From Pelagimonas varians (GTDB lineage Bacteria; Pseudomonadota; Alphaproteobacteria; Rhodobacterales; Rhodobacteraceae), in the NCBI RefSeq assembly GCF_003208435.1, contig NZ_QKMF01000011.1, positions 62,001 through 126,000 of the forward strand: a stretch of DNA of 64,000 bases. The letters are read 5' to 3'. Below, one piece after another: positions 56,976 to 64,000 of this stretch. Numbering within the stretch: position 1 is the first letter of the stretch; every line of letters starts with the position of its first letter. A program made the translations under genes and the position numbers. The notes beneath the pieces were generated by a model, which was not told the DNA's origin, made no database searches, and saw only the letters and a program-made list of their open reading frames with translations.

Positions 56976-56991
56976 ACGAATAATGATTCGT
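56976..56991. promoter_or_regulatory. Palindromic operator candidate between MFS and YeeE-type genes
   Basis: ACGAAT (56976-56981) and ATTCGT (56986-56991) are perfect inverted repeats separated by AATG, in the 183-bp divergent region. ArsR/BigR-type sulfide repressors control many YeeE-type genes and bind AT-rich palindromes, but I cannot assign this site to a regulator. Confidence 0.4.
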
Positions 56992-57065
56992 GCATGCGTA
57001 TGACATAAATCAAGGCGGCCCCGGCTCTCTTCGGTGATTTTGCCCAAATCAGGAAAGGATTGCGC

Positions 57066-58127
57066 ATGGACCTTGTCCCTTTGGTGGAACGGATCGGTGA
57101 AAACCCGACAGCGGCCTTGTTTGGCCTCATCACCGGAATCCTTTTTGGGGTTGCAGCCCAGCGATCCAGATTTTGCCTGCGGGCCGCAACCGTTGAATTT
57201 GCGCGCGGCCGCATGGAAGACAAAGTCGCCGTTTGGTTGCTAACCTTTTCGACAGCGGTTGTCTGGGTCCAAGGTGCCCAATGGATCGGCCTGATCGATA
57301 CAACCGAAGCCCGAATGATGGCCGTTCCGGGCAGCTGGTCCGGAGCAGTTGTGGGCGGTTTGATCTTTGGTGCCGGTATGGTTTTGGCACGCGGCTGTTC
57401 GGGACGATTGCTGGTTTTAGCGGCAACGGGTAATATGCGGTCCATTGTGTCGGGTCTGATTTTCGCAGTTGTCGCCCAGATGAGCCTGACGGGATGGCTG
57501 GCCCCTTTGCGCAACTATATTGCCTCGCTCTGGATCACATCAGGCGGGCGCAACATGGATTTGCTGGCAGCCGTTCATTTGCCGCAAGAGGCGGGCCTGA
57601 TTATCGGCTTGTTGATCGCATTGCTGGCGCTAGAACTGTCGCGACGCAATCGCATCGGCTTTTCCCGACTGGTTTTTGCATCAGGTGTCGGGTTCGCGGC
57701 CGCAGTTGGCTATTGGCTGACCTTCTCCTTGGCGCAAGTCGCCTTTGAACCCGTCCAAATCGAAAGCCTGACCTTTACCGGCCCTTCGGCCAACACACTT
57801 ATGTTCTTTTTGGATCGGACATCGGTGCTGGAATTCGACATCGGGCTGGTTCCCGGCGTTGTCGTCGGCTCGTTCCTATCTGCCGTTCTGGCCAAAGAGT
57901 TCCAATTCCAAGCTTTTGAAGGTGCTGGCCCAATGCGCCGCGCAATGATCGGGGCGGTCTTGATGGGATTTGGGGGAATGCTGGCGGGCGGCTGCGCCAT
58001 TGGCGCGGGGGTTAGCGGCGGATCAATCTTTGCCGGAACCGCGTGGCTGGCACTGTTTTGCATGTGGATCGGCGGAATGGCGATGGACATGGCCCTGGGT
58101 GGGCGCCGCGAAACCGCTCCGATCTAG
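57066..58127 (+). CDS. YeeE/YedE (TsuA-type) sulfur-compound transporter
   Basis: A 353-residue membrane protein with about nine helices. The conserved Cys-bearing repeats are visible: RSRFCLRAATVEFARG, FGAGMVLARGCSGRLLVL and GGMLAGGCAIGAGVSGGSIF. In TsuA of Spirochaeta these Cys residues relay thiosulfate through the membrane, so import of thiosulfate or a related sulfur anion is likely. The ATG at 57066 is six nt after AGGA; a TTG at 57060 is an alternative. The opposite strand carries the divergent MFS gene. Confidence 0.88.
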   Translation: MDLVPLVERIGENPTAALFGLITGILFGVAAQRSRFCLRAATVEFARGRMEDKVAVWLLTFSTAVVWVQGAQWIGLIDTTEARMMAVPGSWSGAVVGGLIFGAGMVLARGCSGRLLVLAATGNMRSIVSGLIFAVVAQMSLTGWLAPLRNYIASLWITSGGRNMDLLAAVHLPQEAGLIIGLLIALLALELSRRNRIGFSRLVFASGVGFAAAVGYWLTFSLAQVAFEPVQIESLTFTGPSANTLMFFLDRTSVLEFDIGLVPGVVVGSFLSAVLAKEFQFQAFEGAGPMRRAMIGAVLMGFGGMLAGGCAIGAGVSGGSIFAGTAWLALFCMWIGGMAMDMALGGRRETAPI

Positions 58128-58189
58128 TCAAGACACCTACTAACACGGGATGGGCCGCGTGGGTTTGGCAATCAGCGCAGCTTGCAGGG

Positions 58190-58231
58190 CAGGAACGGGA
58201 CGGCCAAGGCCATCTCGTTCCTGTTTCTTTC
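58190..58231 (+). terminator. Intrinsic terminator of the YeeE-type gene
   Basis: CAGGAACG (58190-58197) pairs with CGTTCCTG (58216-58223), with GGCC-AA-GGCC nested inside, and TTTCTTTC follows. It lies about 60 nt past the stop codon and just before the end of the convergent ABC permease gene. Confidence 0.75.
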
Positions 58232-58234
58232 GGG

Positions 58235-58996
58235 TTACTGACGGATGCGCCAGCCGGTTTTGAAGATCCACCAGATCACTGCCAAACACAGCGCTGTAAA
58301 CCCGCCAATCGCAAACAGACTGGTTGCAATCGGCACATCCGCCACGCCAAAGAAAGACCAGCGAAACCCCGAGATCAGATAGACCACCGGATTAAACTTG
58401 GTGATAATTTGCCAAGCGGGTGGCAGCATCGAGATCGAGTAGAACGCGCCGCCAAGAAAGACCAAGGGGGTAACCACCAGCAGCGGAATCAGCTGTAGCT
58501 GCTCAAAGTTTTTCGCCCAAATGCCGATGATAAATCCAAACAAGGCAAAGCTAACGCAGGTCAGCACCAAAAACAGCAGCATCGCCAACGGATGCATAAT
58601 CACCAGATCAACAAACAAGGCAGAGGTCGCAAGGATGACTACGCCGATAAACAGCGCTTTGGTGGCCGCAGCCCCAACATAGCCCAGCACAATTTCCAAG
58701 AAACTGACCGGGGCCGACAGCAATTCAAAGATAGTGCCGATGAATTTGGGGAAATAGATGCCAAAAGACGCGTTCGACAGCGCCTGCGTCATCACCGACA
58801 GCATAATCAAGCCCGGTACAATAAAAGCCCCATAGCTGACCCCTTCGACCTGATCGATCCGCGATCCAATGGCTGTTCCAAAGACCACAAAGTACAACGA
58901 CGTCGAAATGACAGGGGAGATAAAGCTTTGCGCCAAGGTGCGGAAGAACCGCGCCATTTCATAGCGGTAGATCGAAACGACGGCTTGCCAATTCAT
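58235..58996 (-). CDS. ABC-2 type transporter permease
   Basis: A 253-residue integral membrane subunit with six helices. It begins [20 protein letters not shown], then has [20 protein letters not shown] and the conserved [20 protein letters not shown] near the end, as in YadH-type exporters. AGGAGGG precedes the ATG at 58996, which overlaps the stop of the ATPase gene by 4 nt. The frame is open a further 28 codons upstream inside that gene without conservation. The substrate is unknown. Confidence 0.93.
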   Translation of the reverse strand: MNWQAVVSIYRYEMARFFRTLAQSFISPVISTSLYFVVFGTAIGSRIDQVEGVSYGAFIVPGLIMLSVMTQALSNASFGIYFPKFIGTIFELLSAPVSFLEIVLGYVGAAATKALFIGVVILATSALFVDLVIMHPLAMLLFLVLTCVSFALFGFIIGIWAKNFEQLQLIPLLVVTPLVFLGGAFYSISMLPPAWQIITKFNPVVYLISGFRWSFFGVADVPIATSLFAIGGFTALCLAVIWWIFKTGWRIRQ

Positions 58997-59934
58997 GCTG
59001 CGCCCTCCTGTTGTTCTTGGGCATTTACAAGGCCGACAAAAATGTCTTCCAGAGAGCTTTGAGAGGTATTCACGTCGCACACCTTGAGGCCCGCATCCGG
59101 CAGCGCCGCCATCAACCTGCCAATCCCCGTCCGGTCTGCTTTGGCGTCAAATGTGTAAACAAGGCCTTGGCCATCGTTGGTCAGTTCCAGATTGTATTGG
59201 GCCAAAGATGCGGGGACCTCGGTCAATGGATCAACCAGATCCACCCGCAATTCTTTTTGACCCATCCGCGCCATGAGGGCGGCTTTTTCCTCGACCAACA
59301 AAATCCGCCCACTGTTTATGACACCAACACGGTCGGCAATCGCCTCGGCTTCTTCGATATAGTGGGTCGTCAAGATGATGGTGACGCCATCACGTTTCAG
59401 TTCTGCTACGGTTTCCCACATGTCGCGGCGCAGTTCGACGTCAACGCCCGCAGTCGGTTCGTCCAGAAACAACACCCGTGGCTCATGGCTCAGGGCTTTG
59501 GCAATCAACACGCGGCGCTTCATCCCGCCCGACAGCTCCATAACGCGCGCATTGCGCTTGTCCCACAGCGACAGTTTGCGCAGCACTTGTTCAATAAAGG
59601 CATCGTTGCGCGGCTTGCCGAACAAACCGCGCGAAAACCGCACTGTGTTGATCACCTTCTCAAAAGGTTCCAGATTGATTTCTTGCGGCACCAGCCCGAT
59701 CAAATTGCGCGCCGCACGGTAGTCTTCGATCACATCATGACCGCCCACTTCGATCGAGCCCTCTGTGGGCAATGTGATGCCGCAGACCGCTGAGATCAAC
59801 GTTGTCTTGCCTGCCCCATTGGGACCAAGCAACGCAAGGATCTCACCCGCTTCAATGTCGAGAGACACATCTTTGAGCGCTTCGAATCCACCTTCATATA
59901 CTTTCCGCAGGTTGCGGATGCTAACCATCGCCAT
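58993..59934 (-). CDS. ABC transporter ATP-binding protein (ABC-2 exporter type)
   Basis: The ATPase subunit, 313 residues, YadG-like. Walker A is GPNGAGKTT, the signature region is [20 protein letters not shown], Walker B is [12 protein letters not shown] and the switch His is in [17 protein letters not shown]. The C-terminal extension (about 225-313) is typical of ABC-2 exporter ATPases. GGGGGA lies six nt upstream of the ATG. The permease gene overlaps its stop (ATGA), so the two form one export unit. Confidence 0.95.
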   Translation of the reverse strand: MAMVSIRNLRKVYEGGFEALKDVSLDIEAGEILALLGPNGAGKTTLISAVCGITLPTEGSIEVGGHDVIEDYRAARNLIGLVPQEINLEPFEKVINTVRFSRGLFGKPRNDAFIEQVLRKLSLWDKRNARVMELSGGMKRRVLIAKALSHEPRVLFLDEPTAGVDVELRRDMWETVAELKRDGVTIILTTHYIEEAEAIADRVGVINSGRILLVEEKAALMARMGQKELRVDLVDPLTEVPASLAQYNLELTNDGQGLVYTFDAKADRTGIGRLMAALPDAGLKVCDVNTSQSSLEDIFVGLVNAQEQQEGAA

Positions 59935-60085
59935 TGTCGGTCCCCCTTTTCGCGCAGTCGCAACCTATCCGCCGCACGAATAATGGCAATTCAACAATCA
60001 TGCACAGCACCCATGCATTCCGCGAACGACGTATTGTGTCGTTTCTGGGCTGGACCAAGGCAATACACACCTCTACGGCTTGCCT

Positions 60086-61063
60086 ATGAACTCCGAAAAA
60101 CTCAACCGCCCCGGAATGGGGATCGTATTCATCTTGATTGGTGTTGTGGCGATCTCTGTGAATGATCTTTTGGTTAAAATGCTGTCGGACGGCTATCCTC
60201 TGCACCAAACCATTTGGTTTCGCTCCTTTGTCGGATTGATGTTTTCCTTTGTGTTTTTGTACTTTGAAGGTGGCCTGAAGGTCTTGCGCACATCAACGCC
60301 GGGCATCCATGCCCTGCGCGGCACATTGATTGTATTCGCAAATATGACGTTTTATGCCGCGGTGGCGGTCATGCCCTTGGGACAAGCAACAGCACTGTTT
60401 TTTGTAGCGCCCTTGTTTATCACCTTGCTGGCCATTCCTTTTCTTGGGGAACCGGTTGGCCCTATGCGGCTGGGTGCGGTGGTGGTTGGCCTAGTCGGCG
60501 TAGTGATCGTTCAACAACCTTGGAGCAGCGAAATCACGGTATCGCGCGGCGTGTTGTTTTTGCCGGTCATTGCTGCCTTTTTGTATGCTTTCACACAGGT
60601 GCTCACCCGCAAATTGGGGGTCTCTACACCGGCATCCGCCCTTGCTGTCTATATTCAAACCACCTTCTTAATCGTTTCGACTGGCTTCTTTTTAGTGGCC
60701 GGCGACGGGCGATATGCGGAAGGGGTTGAGGATGAGAGCATCAATTTTTTGCTGCGGGCATGGCGCTGGCCGGATGCCGAAGACATTCCGGTTTTTCTGG
60801 GGCTAGGGCTGTGTTCCGGTGGGATCGGCTATTGCCTAAGCGCCGCCTACCGGTCGGCCAATGCCGCGACCATTGCTCCGTTTGAATATGTCGGGCTGCC
60901 ACTGGCGATTTTCTGGGGGTGGCTGGTGTTTGGCGAATGGCCCGATTTGGCCATGTGGATGGGCTGTGGGTTGATCATCGCAGCCGGATTGTTCGTTTTC
61001 ATCCGCGAGCAGCTGAAAAGCCGCCCCCTGCCCGGTCGTCGTGGGCGCTGGGGACGGCGTTAA
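60086..61063 (+). CDS. DMT superfamily (EamA) transporter
   Basis: A 325-residue membrane protein with ten helices in two EamA repeats. The first repeat holds VAISVNDLLVKMLSDGYPLH and FRSFVGLMFSFVFLYF; the second has AAYRSANAATIAPFEYVGLP and LAIFWGWLVFGEWPD. It ends in a basic RPLPGRRGRWGRR tail. The substrate is unknown. The ATG at 60086 gives the conserved start; a TTG at 60080 is an alternative. It is convergent with hemE, 17 bp apart. Confidence 0.87.
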   Translation: MNSEKLNRPGMGIVFILIGVVAISVNDLLVKMLSDGYPLHQTIWFRSFVGLMFSFVFLYFEGGLKVLRTSTPGIHALRGTLIVFANMTFYAAVAVMPLGQATALFFVAPLFITLLAIPFLGEPVGPMRLGAVVVGLVGVVIVQQPWSSEITVSRGVLFLPVIAAFLYAFTQVLTRKLGVSTPASALAVYIQTTFLIVSTGFFLVAGDGRYAEGVEDESINFLLRAWRWPDAEDIPVFLGLGLCSGGIGYCLSAAYRSANAATIAPFEYVGLPLAIFWGWLVFGEWPDLAMWMGCGLIIAAGLFVFIREQLKSRPLPGRRGRWGRR

Positions 61064-61080
61064 GGAACCAGCAGGTTCGG

Positions 61081-62112
61081 TTAGACCTTGCCGCGCACCG
61101 CGTCGATCATCAATTGCACGTTCTCGGGATCTGCATCCGGCGTAATGCCATGACCCAGATTGAAAATATGCGGGCCTTTTGAGAAGGCTTTGACGATCCG
61201 TTTGGTTTCATCCACCAGTGTTTGACCACCTGTCACCATGTGGCTACTGGCCAGATTGCCCTGAACACAGCCGCCGGGCTGCACATGTTCGGCCCCCCAT
61301 TCTGCTGTCACACTGTCGTCCAGCGCCACACAATCAGCACCGGTTGCTTTGTGAAACCCGATGTATTTGTCACCCGCTTGGCGCGGGAAGGCGATGACAG
61401 GCAGATCGGGGAAGCGTGACTTCAGCTCACCCGTTATGATCCGCGCGGGTTCTTTGGCATAGCGGTCAAAATCATCGCCTTGCAAAGACCCGGCCCAGCT
61501 GTCGAAAAACTTGACAACTTCGGCCCCTGCTTTGACCTGCTCGGTCAAATAATCGATTGTGGATTCGGTCAAACGATCGATGACCTTCTCGAACAGCTCG
61601 CGATTTTCTGCCTTCAGTGCATGCGCTGGCCCCTGATCTTTGGTGCCCTGACCTGCGATCATGTAGGTCGCCACAGTCCAAGGTGCGCCTGCAAATCCGA
61701 TCAAAGTCGTCTCTTCTGGCAATTGTTTACGCAAAAGCCGGACAGTCTCGTAAATCGGGTTCAGCGTGTCGTGGATCATCTCGCCGCGACCCAGTTTGTC
61801 AAAATCGGCGTCAGATTGAATTGTCGACAAGCGCGGACCTTCACCGGTCACAAACCACAGGTCCATGCCCAGCGCTTGCGGCAGCAGCAAAATATCGGCG
61901 AACAAGATCGCTGCATCAAACCCATAGCGCCGGATCGGCTGCAAAGTGACCTCGGCTGCCAGTTCCGGATTGTAGCATAATGACAAGAAATCACCGGCCT
62001 GTGCGCGGGTCGCTTTGTATTCCGGCAGATAGCGTCCGGCCTGCCGCATCATCCAGATCGGCGGTGTGGGCAGTGTCTCTCCGGCAAGCGCACGCAAAAT
62101 GGTTTTGGTCAT
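61081..62112 (-). CDS. hemE: Uroporphyrinogen decarboxylase
   Basis: Decarboxylates uroporphyrinogen III to coproporphyrinogen III in haem and chlorophyll synthesis, 343 residues. The start is [20 protein letters not shown] followed by [12 protein letters not shown], the substrate-binding Arg/Asp motif. Other conserved segments are [31 protein letters not shown], and the end [20 protein letters not shown]. The ATG at 62112 has GGAAGG upstream; an in-frame extension to 62148 is not conserved. It is divergent from hemC, with 99 bp between starts. Confidence 0.97.
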   Translation of the reverse strand: MTKTILRALAGETLPTPPIWMMRQAGRYLPEYKATRAQAGDFLSLCYNPELAAEVTLQPIRRYGFDAAILFADILLLPQALGMDLWFVTGEGPRLSTIQSDADFDKLGRGEMIHDTLNPIYETVRLLRKQLPEETTLIGFAGAPWTVATYMIAGQGTKDQGPAHALKAENRELFEKVIDRLTESTIDYLTEQVKAGAEVVKFFDSWAGSLQGDDFDRYAKEPARIITGELKSRFPDLPVIAFPRQAGDKYIGFHKATGADCVALDDSVTAEWGAEHVQPGGCVQGNLASSHMVTGGQTLVDETKRIVKAFSKGPHIFNLGHGITPDADPENVQLMIDAVRGKV

Positions 62113-62211
62113 GGGGCACCCTTCCTCTTTGTGCCTGTGGTCCGGCACCTGAGACAGGATGTCAAGCGCTGCCCATTGTCACCCCGCGATTGCAGCGCTA
62201 AAGCTTGGGCC

Positions 62212-63168
62212 ATGACACAGATGCCCTCAGCAGACGCCCCGTTGAAAATTGGCACCCGCGGCTCTCCGCTGGCGCTGGCCCAAGCCCATGAAACCCGCGC
62301 GCGCTTGGCGGCGGCTTTCGAATTGGCCGAAGACGCTTTTGAAATCGTGGTGATCAAAACCACCGGTGACGATCGCAGCCTGATTGATGCGGATCGCCCG
62401 CTCAAGGAAATTGGCAACAAGGGCCTGTTCACCAAAGAAATCGAAGACGCCATGCTGAATGGCGACATCGATATCGCCGTGCATTCCATGAAGGACATGC
62501 CGACACGGCAACCCGAAGGGCTGATCCTCGAGACCTATTTGCCGCGCGAAGACACCCGCGATGCATTTATTTGTCCGGCACATGCAACCCTGCATGACCT
62601 GCCCGAGGGGTCGGTTGTCGGCACGTCTTCTTTGCGCCGCCGCGCTCAGCTTTTGGCGCGCCGCCCTGATCTGAACGTCGTGGAATTCCGCGGCAACGTA
62701 CAAACCCGCCTGAAAAAACTGAACGAAGGCGTTGCCGTCGCCACGTTCCTTGCCACGGCAGGTTTGAACCGGATGAATATGACAGAAGTGCCGCGCACCG
62801 CCATCGACGCCGATGACATGCTGCCAGCTGTTGCCCAAGGGGCCATTGGCATCGAACGCCGCCTTGATGATGCGCGCATGGAAATGATGCTGGCCAAAAT
62901 CCATGACACCACAACCGGTGTCCGCCTTGCCGCTGAACGCGCCTTTTTGGCCGAACTGGACGGTTCGTGCGAAACACCGATTGCAGCCCTTGCCGAATTG
63001 ACGGGCGATACTATGAGGCTTCGCGGTGAAATCCTGCGTCCGGATGGCAGCAAGTTCTATGCGGGTGAAATCAGTGGCCCCGCCGTTGATGGCCCCGAAT
63101 TGGGCCGCACCCTTGCCAAAGATTTGATGGCCAAAGCAGGTCCAAATTTCTTTGACTGGAAAGCCTGA
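62212..63168 (+). CDS. hemC: Hydroxymethylbilane synthase (porphobilinogen deaminase)
   Basis: Joins four porphobilinogens into hydroxymethylbilane, the step two before HemE, 318 residues. It begins with LKIGTRGSPLALAQAHETRA, has GLFTKEIEDAMLNGDIDIAV and HSMKDMPTRQPEGL, the catalytic Asp in IAVHSMKD. The dipyrromethane cofactor Cys is Cys253 in LDGSCETPIAAL. I chose the ATG at 62212, which starts the conserved protein; an extension to 62131 is not conserved and overlaps the hemE leader. A terminator follows. Confidence 0.97.
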   Translation: MTQMPSADAPLKIGTRGSPLALAQAHETRARLAAAFELAEDAFEIVVIKTTGDDRSLIDADRPLKEIGNKGLFTKEIEDAMLNGDIDIAVHSMKDMPTRQPEGLILETYLPREDTRDAFICPAHATLHDLPEGSVVGTSSLRRRAQLLARRPDLNVVEFRGNVQTRLKKLNEGVAVATFLATAGLNRMNMTEVPRTAIDADDMLPAVAQGAIGIERRLDDARMEMMLAKIHDTTTGVRLAAERAFLAELDGSCETPIAALAELTGDTMRLRGEILRPDGSKFYAGEISGPAVDGPELGRTLAKDLMAKAGPNFFDWKA

Positions 63169-63248
63169 CGTTCATCGCCGCAATAGATGAATCGCGGCGC
63201 CGGTTGGCTTTCATAGAAAACAGCGCGCGGTAGCGCACAATGTAACAG

Positions 63249-63283
63249 CGGGCCCCTGCTTGAGATGCAAGGGCCCGTTTGCT
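63249..63283 (+). terminator. Intrinsic terminator of hemC
   Basis: CGGGCCC (63249-63255) pairs perfectly with GGGCCCG (63271-63277), followed by TTTGCTTT. The minus-strand side has no T-run. Confidence 0.8.
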
Positions 63284-64000
63284 TTAGGCGACTTTCAGAA
63301 CGATCTTGCCGATATGGCCTGAACTTTCCATCCGGGCATGCGCTTTGGATGCATCTTCGAAGGCGAATTCGGAATCCATCACAGGGGCCACTTTGCTTGC
63401 GTCCAGCAAGGGCCAGACCTGCGTGCGTAGCGCTTCAGCGATGCGTGCCTTGGCTAAATCACTTTGCGGGCGCAGGGTGCTGCCGGTGATTGTCAGACGC
63501 CGCATCATTACCTGCGCAAAGTTCAGTTCAACCTTTGGACCTTGCAAAAACGCGATTTGAACCAAACGCCCGTCATCAGCCAAAGCTTTGACATTCCGGG
63601 GCAAATAGGGGCCGCCGACCATGTCGAGGATCAGATTTGCGCCGCCTTCGGCACGGATAACCTCCACAAAGTCTTCGTCGCGGTAGTTGATCGCCTTTTC
63701 GGCCCCCAGCGCCAAACACGCCTGACATTTTTCGTCCGATCCAGCGGTCACAAAAACGCGCGCGCCGAACTGCGCAGCCAGTTGGATCGCTGTTGTCCCG
63801 ATGCCGCTAGACCCGCCATGCACCAAGAATCGCTCGCCCGCCTGCAAACCGCCCCGTTGGAAGACATTGGAAAATACGGTGAAAAACGTCTCAGGCAAGC
63901 AAGCCGCCTGTTTCAAATCCATTCCAGTGGGAATTGGCAAGCAATGCGCCGCCGGTGTGGCCACATATTCGGCATATCCCCCGCCCGGCAGCAGCGCACA
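63284..64000 (-). CDS. NAD(P)H quinone oxidoreductase (zinc-type alcohol dehydrogenase superfamily), partial
   Basis: The frame is open from the window edge, so the N-terminal catalytic domain is missing. The visible 238 residues start with GGGYAEYVATPAAHCLPIPT and include the nucleotide-binding HGGSSGIGTTAIQLAAQFGA and LILDMVGGPYLPRNVKALAD, ending MESSGHIGKIVLKVA. These match the PIG3/quinone oxidoreductase branch, which lacks catalytic zinc and reduces quinones with NADPH. An internal GTG at 63964 is not the true start, because the conserved sequence continues upstream of it. Confidence 0.92.
   Translation of the reverse strand, partial: CALLPGGGYAEYVATPAAHCLPIPTGMDLKQAACLPETFFTVFSNVFQRGGLQAGERFLVHGGSSGIGTTAIQLAAQFGARVFVTAGSDEKCQACLALGAEKAINYRDEDFVEVIRAEGGANLILDMVGGPYLPRNVKALADDGRLVQIAFLQGPKVELNFAQVMMRRLTITGSTLRPQSDLAKARIAEALRTQVWPLLDASKVAPVMDSEFAFEDASKAHARMESSGHIGKIVLKVA

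Noticed and set aside
58997-59080. 28-residue N-terminal extension of the ABC permease
   Set aside because: It lies within the ATPase gene and lacks conservation, while the ATG at 58996 has a strong ribosome site and the usual 4-nt overlap.

Overview
The window looks like a chromosomal stretch from an alphaproteobacterium of the order Rhodobacterales, probably the Roseobacter group. The evidence is the kind of genes present: a petABC cytochrome bc1 operon with a Tat-exported Rieske protein, a CcrM-type GANTC methyltransferase, a class II RpoH sigma factor translationally coupled to chaN, a FYDLN-type acidic protein, and DUF484 next to xerC. The call rests on recognising families by eye; no database search was run. 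Gene density is high, both strands are used, and I saw no prophage, insertion sequence, CRISPR array or rRNA operon. There is one tRNA, tRNA-Ala(GGC).

Layout. 1-5.7 kb: a partial YgjP-like metallopeptidase, the FYDLN protein, tRNA-Ala, a universal stress protein, a CtrA-like regulator with a degenerate receiver domain, an ABM-like monooxygenase, DUF484-xerC and a glutathione S-transferase. 5.7-8.9 kb: petABC. 8.9-12.3 kb: a thiBPQ thiamine ABC importer under a TPP riboswitch. 12.3-19.5 kb: aroC, a chemoreceptor, a DMT transporter, a YbjN protein, ccrM, rnhB and a small unknown gene. 19.6-21.7 kb: groES-groEL under a CIRCE operator. 21.9-33.8 kb: lactate dehydrogenase, RhlE helicase, a DUF2161 protein, TraB/GumN, Dcp peptidase, the coaBC-dut-ThiF-like operon, rpoH-chaN and a second glutathione S-transferase. 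33.8-43.6 kb: comM, a lipase-like hydrolase with gshB, yraN-rsmI, a penicillin-binding-protein activator, glnD and a Gfo/Idh oxidoreductase. 43.7-50.7 kb: a fatty acid desaturase, psd-pssA, a secreted muramidase-like protein, murJ, a rhomboid pseudoprotease and trpS. 50.7-64 kb: ruvCAB with a hypothetical gene, DUF1127, prmA, an MFS transporter divergent from a YeeE-type transporter, an ABC-2 exporter, a DMT transporter, divergent hemE and hemC, and a partial quinone oxidoreductase.

Most of this is housekeeping: respiration, cofactor synthesis (thiamine uptake, CoA, haem, glutathione), protein folding, envelope synthesis and DNA repair. Many operons show 4-nt start/stop overlaps that suggest translational coupling (DUF484-xerC, rpoH-chaN, gshB-hydrolase, rsmI-yraN, ruvC-ruvA, the ABC-2 pair). 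Several tail-to-tail neighbours abut or overlap with no room for a terminator.

I did not find a clearly new multi-gene system. The items most worth a second look are the rhomboid homologue that has lost its catalytic residues, the degenerate CtrA-like regulator, the TPP riboswitch expression platform with a duplicated 9-nt segment, a nested inverted-repeat region after tRNA-Ala that could be a structured RNA, the paired GANTC sites upstream of ccrM, the RpoE-like promoter upstream of rpoH, the membrane-anchored ThiF/MoeB-like enzyme, and the Tyr-to-Phe change in the PEWY motif of cytochrome b.
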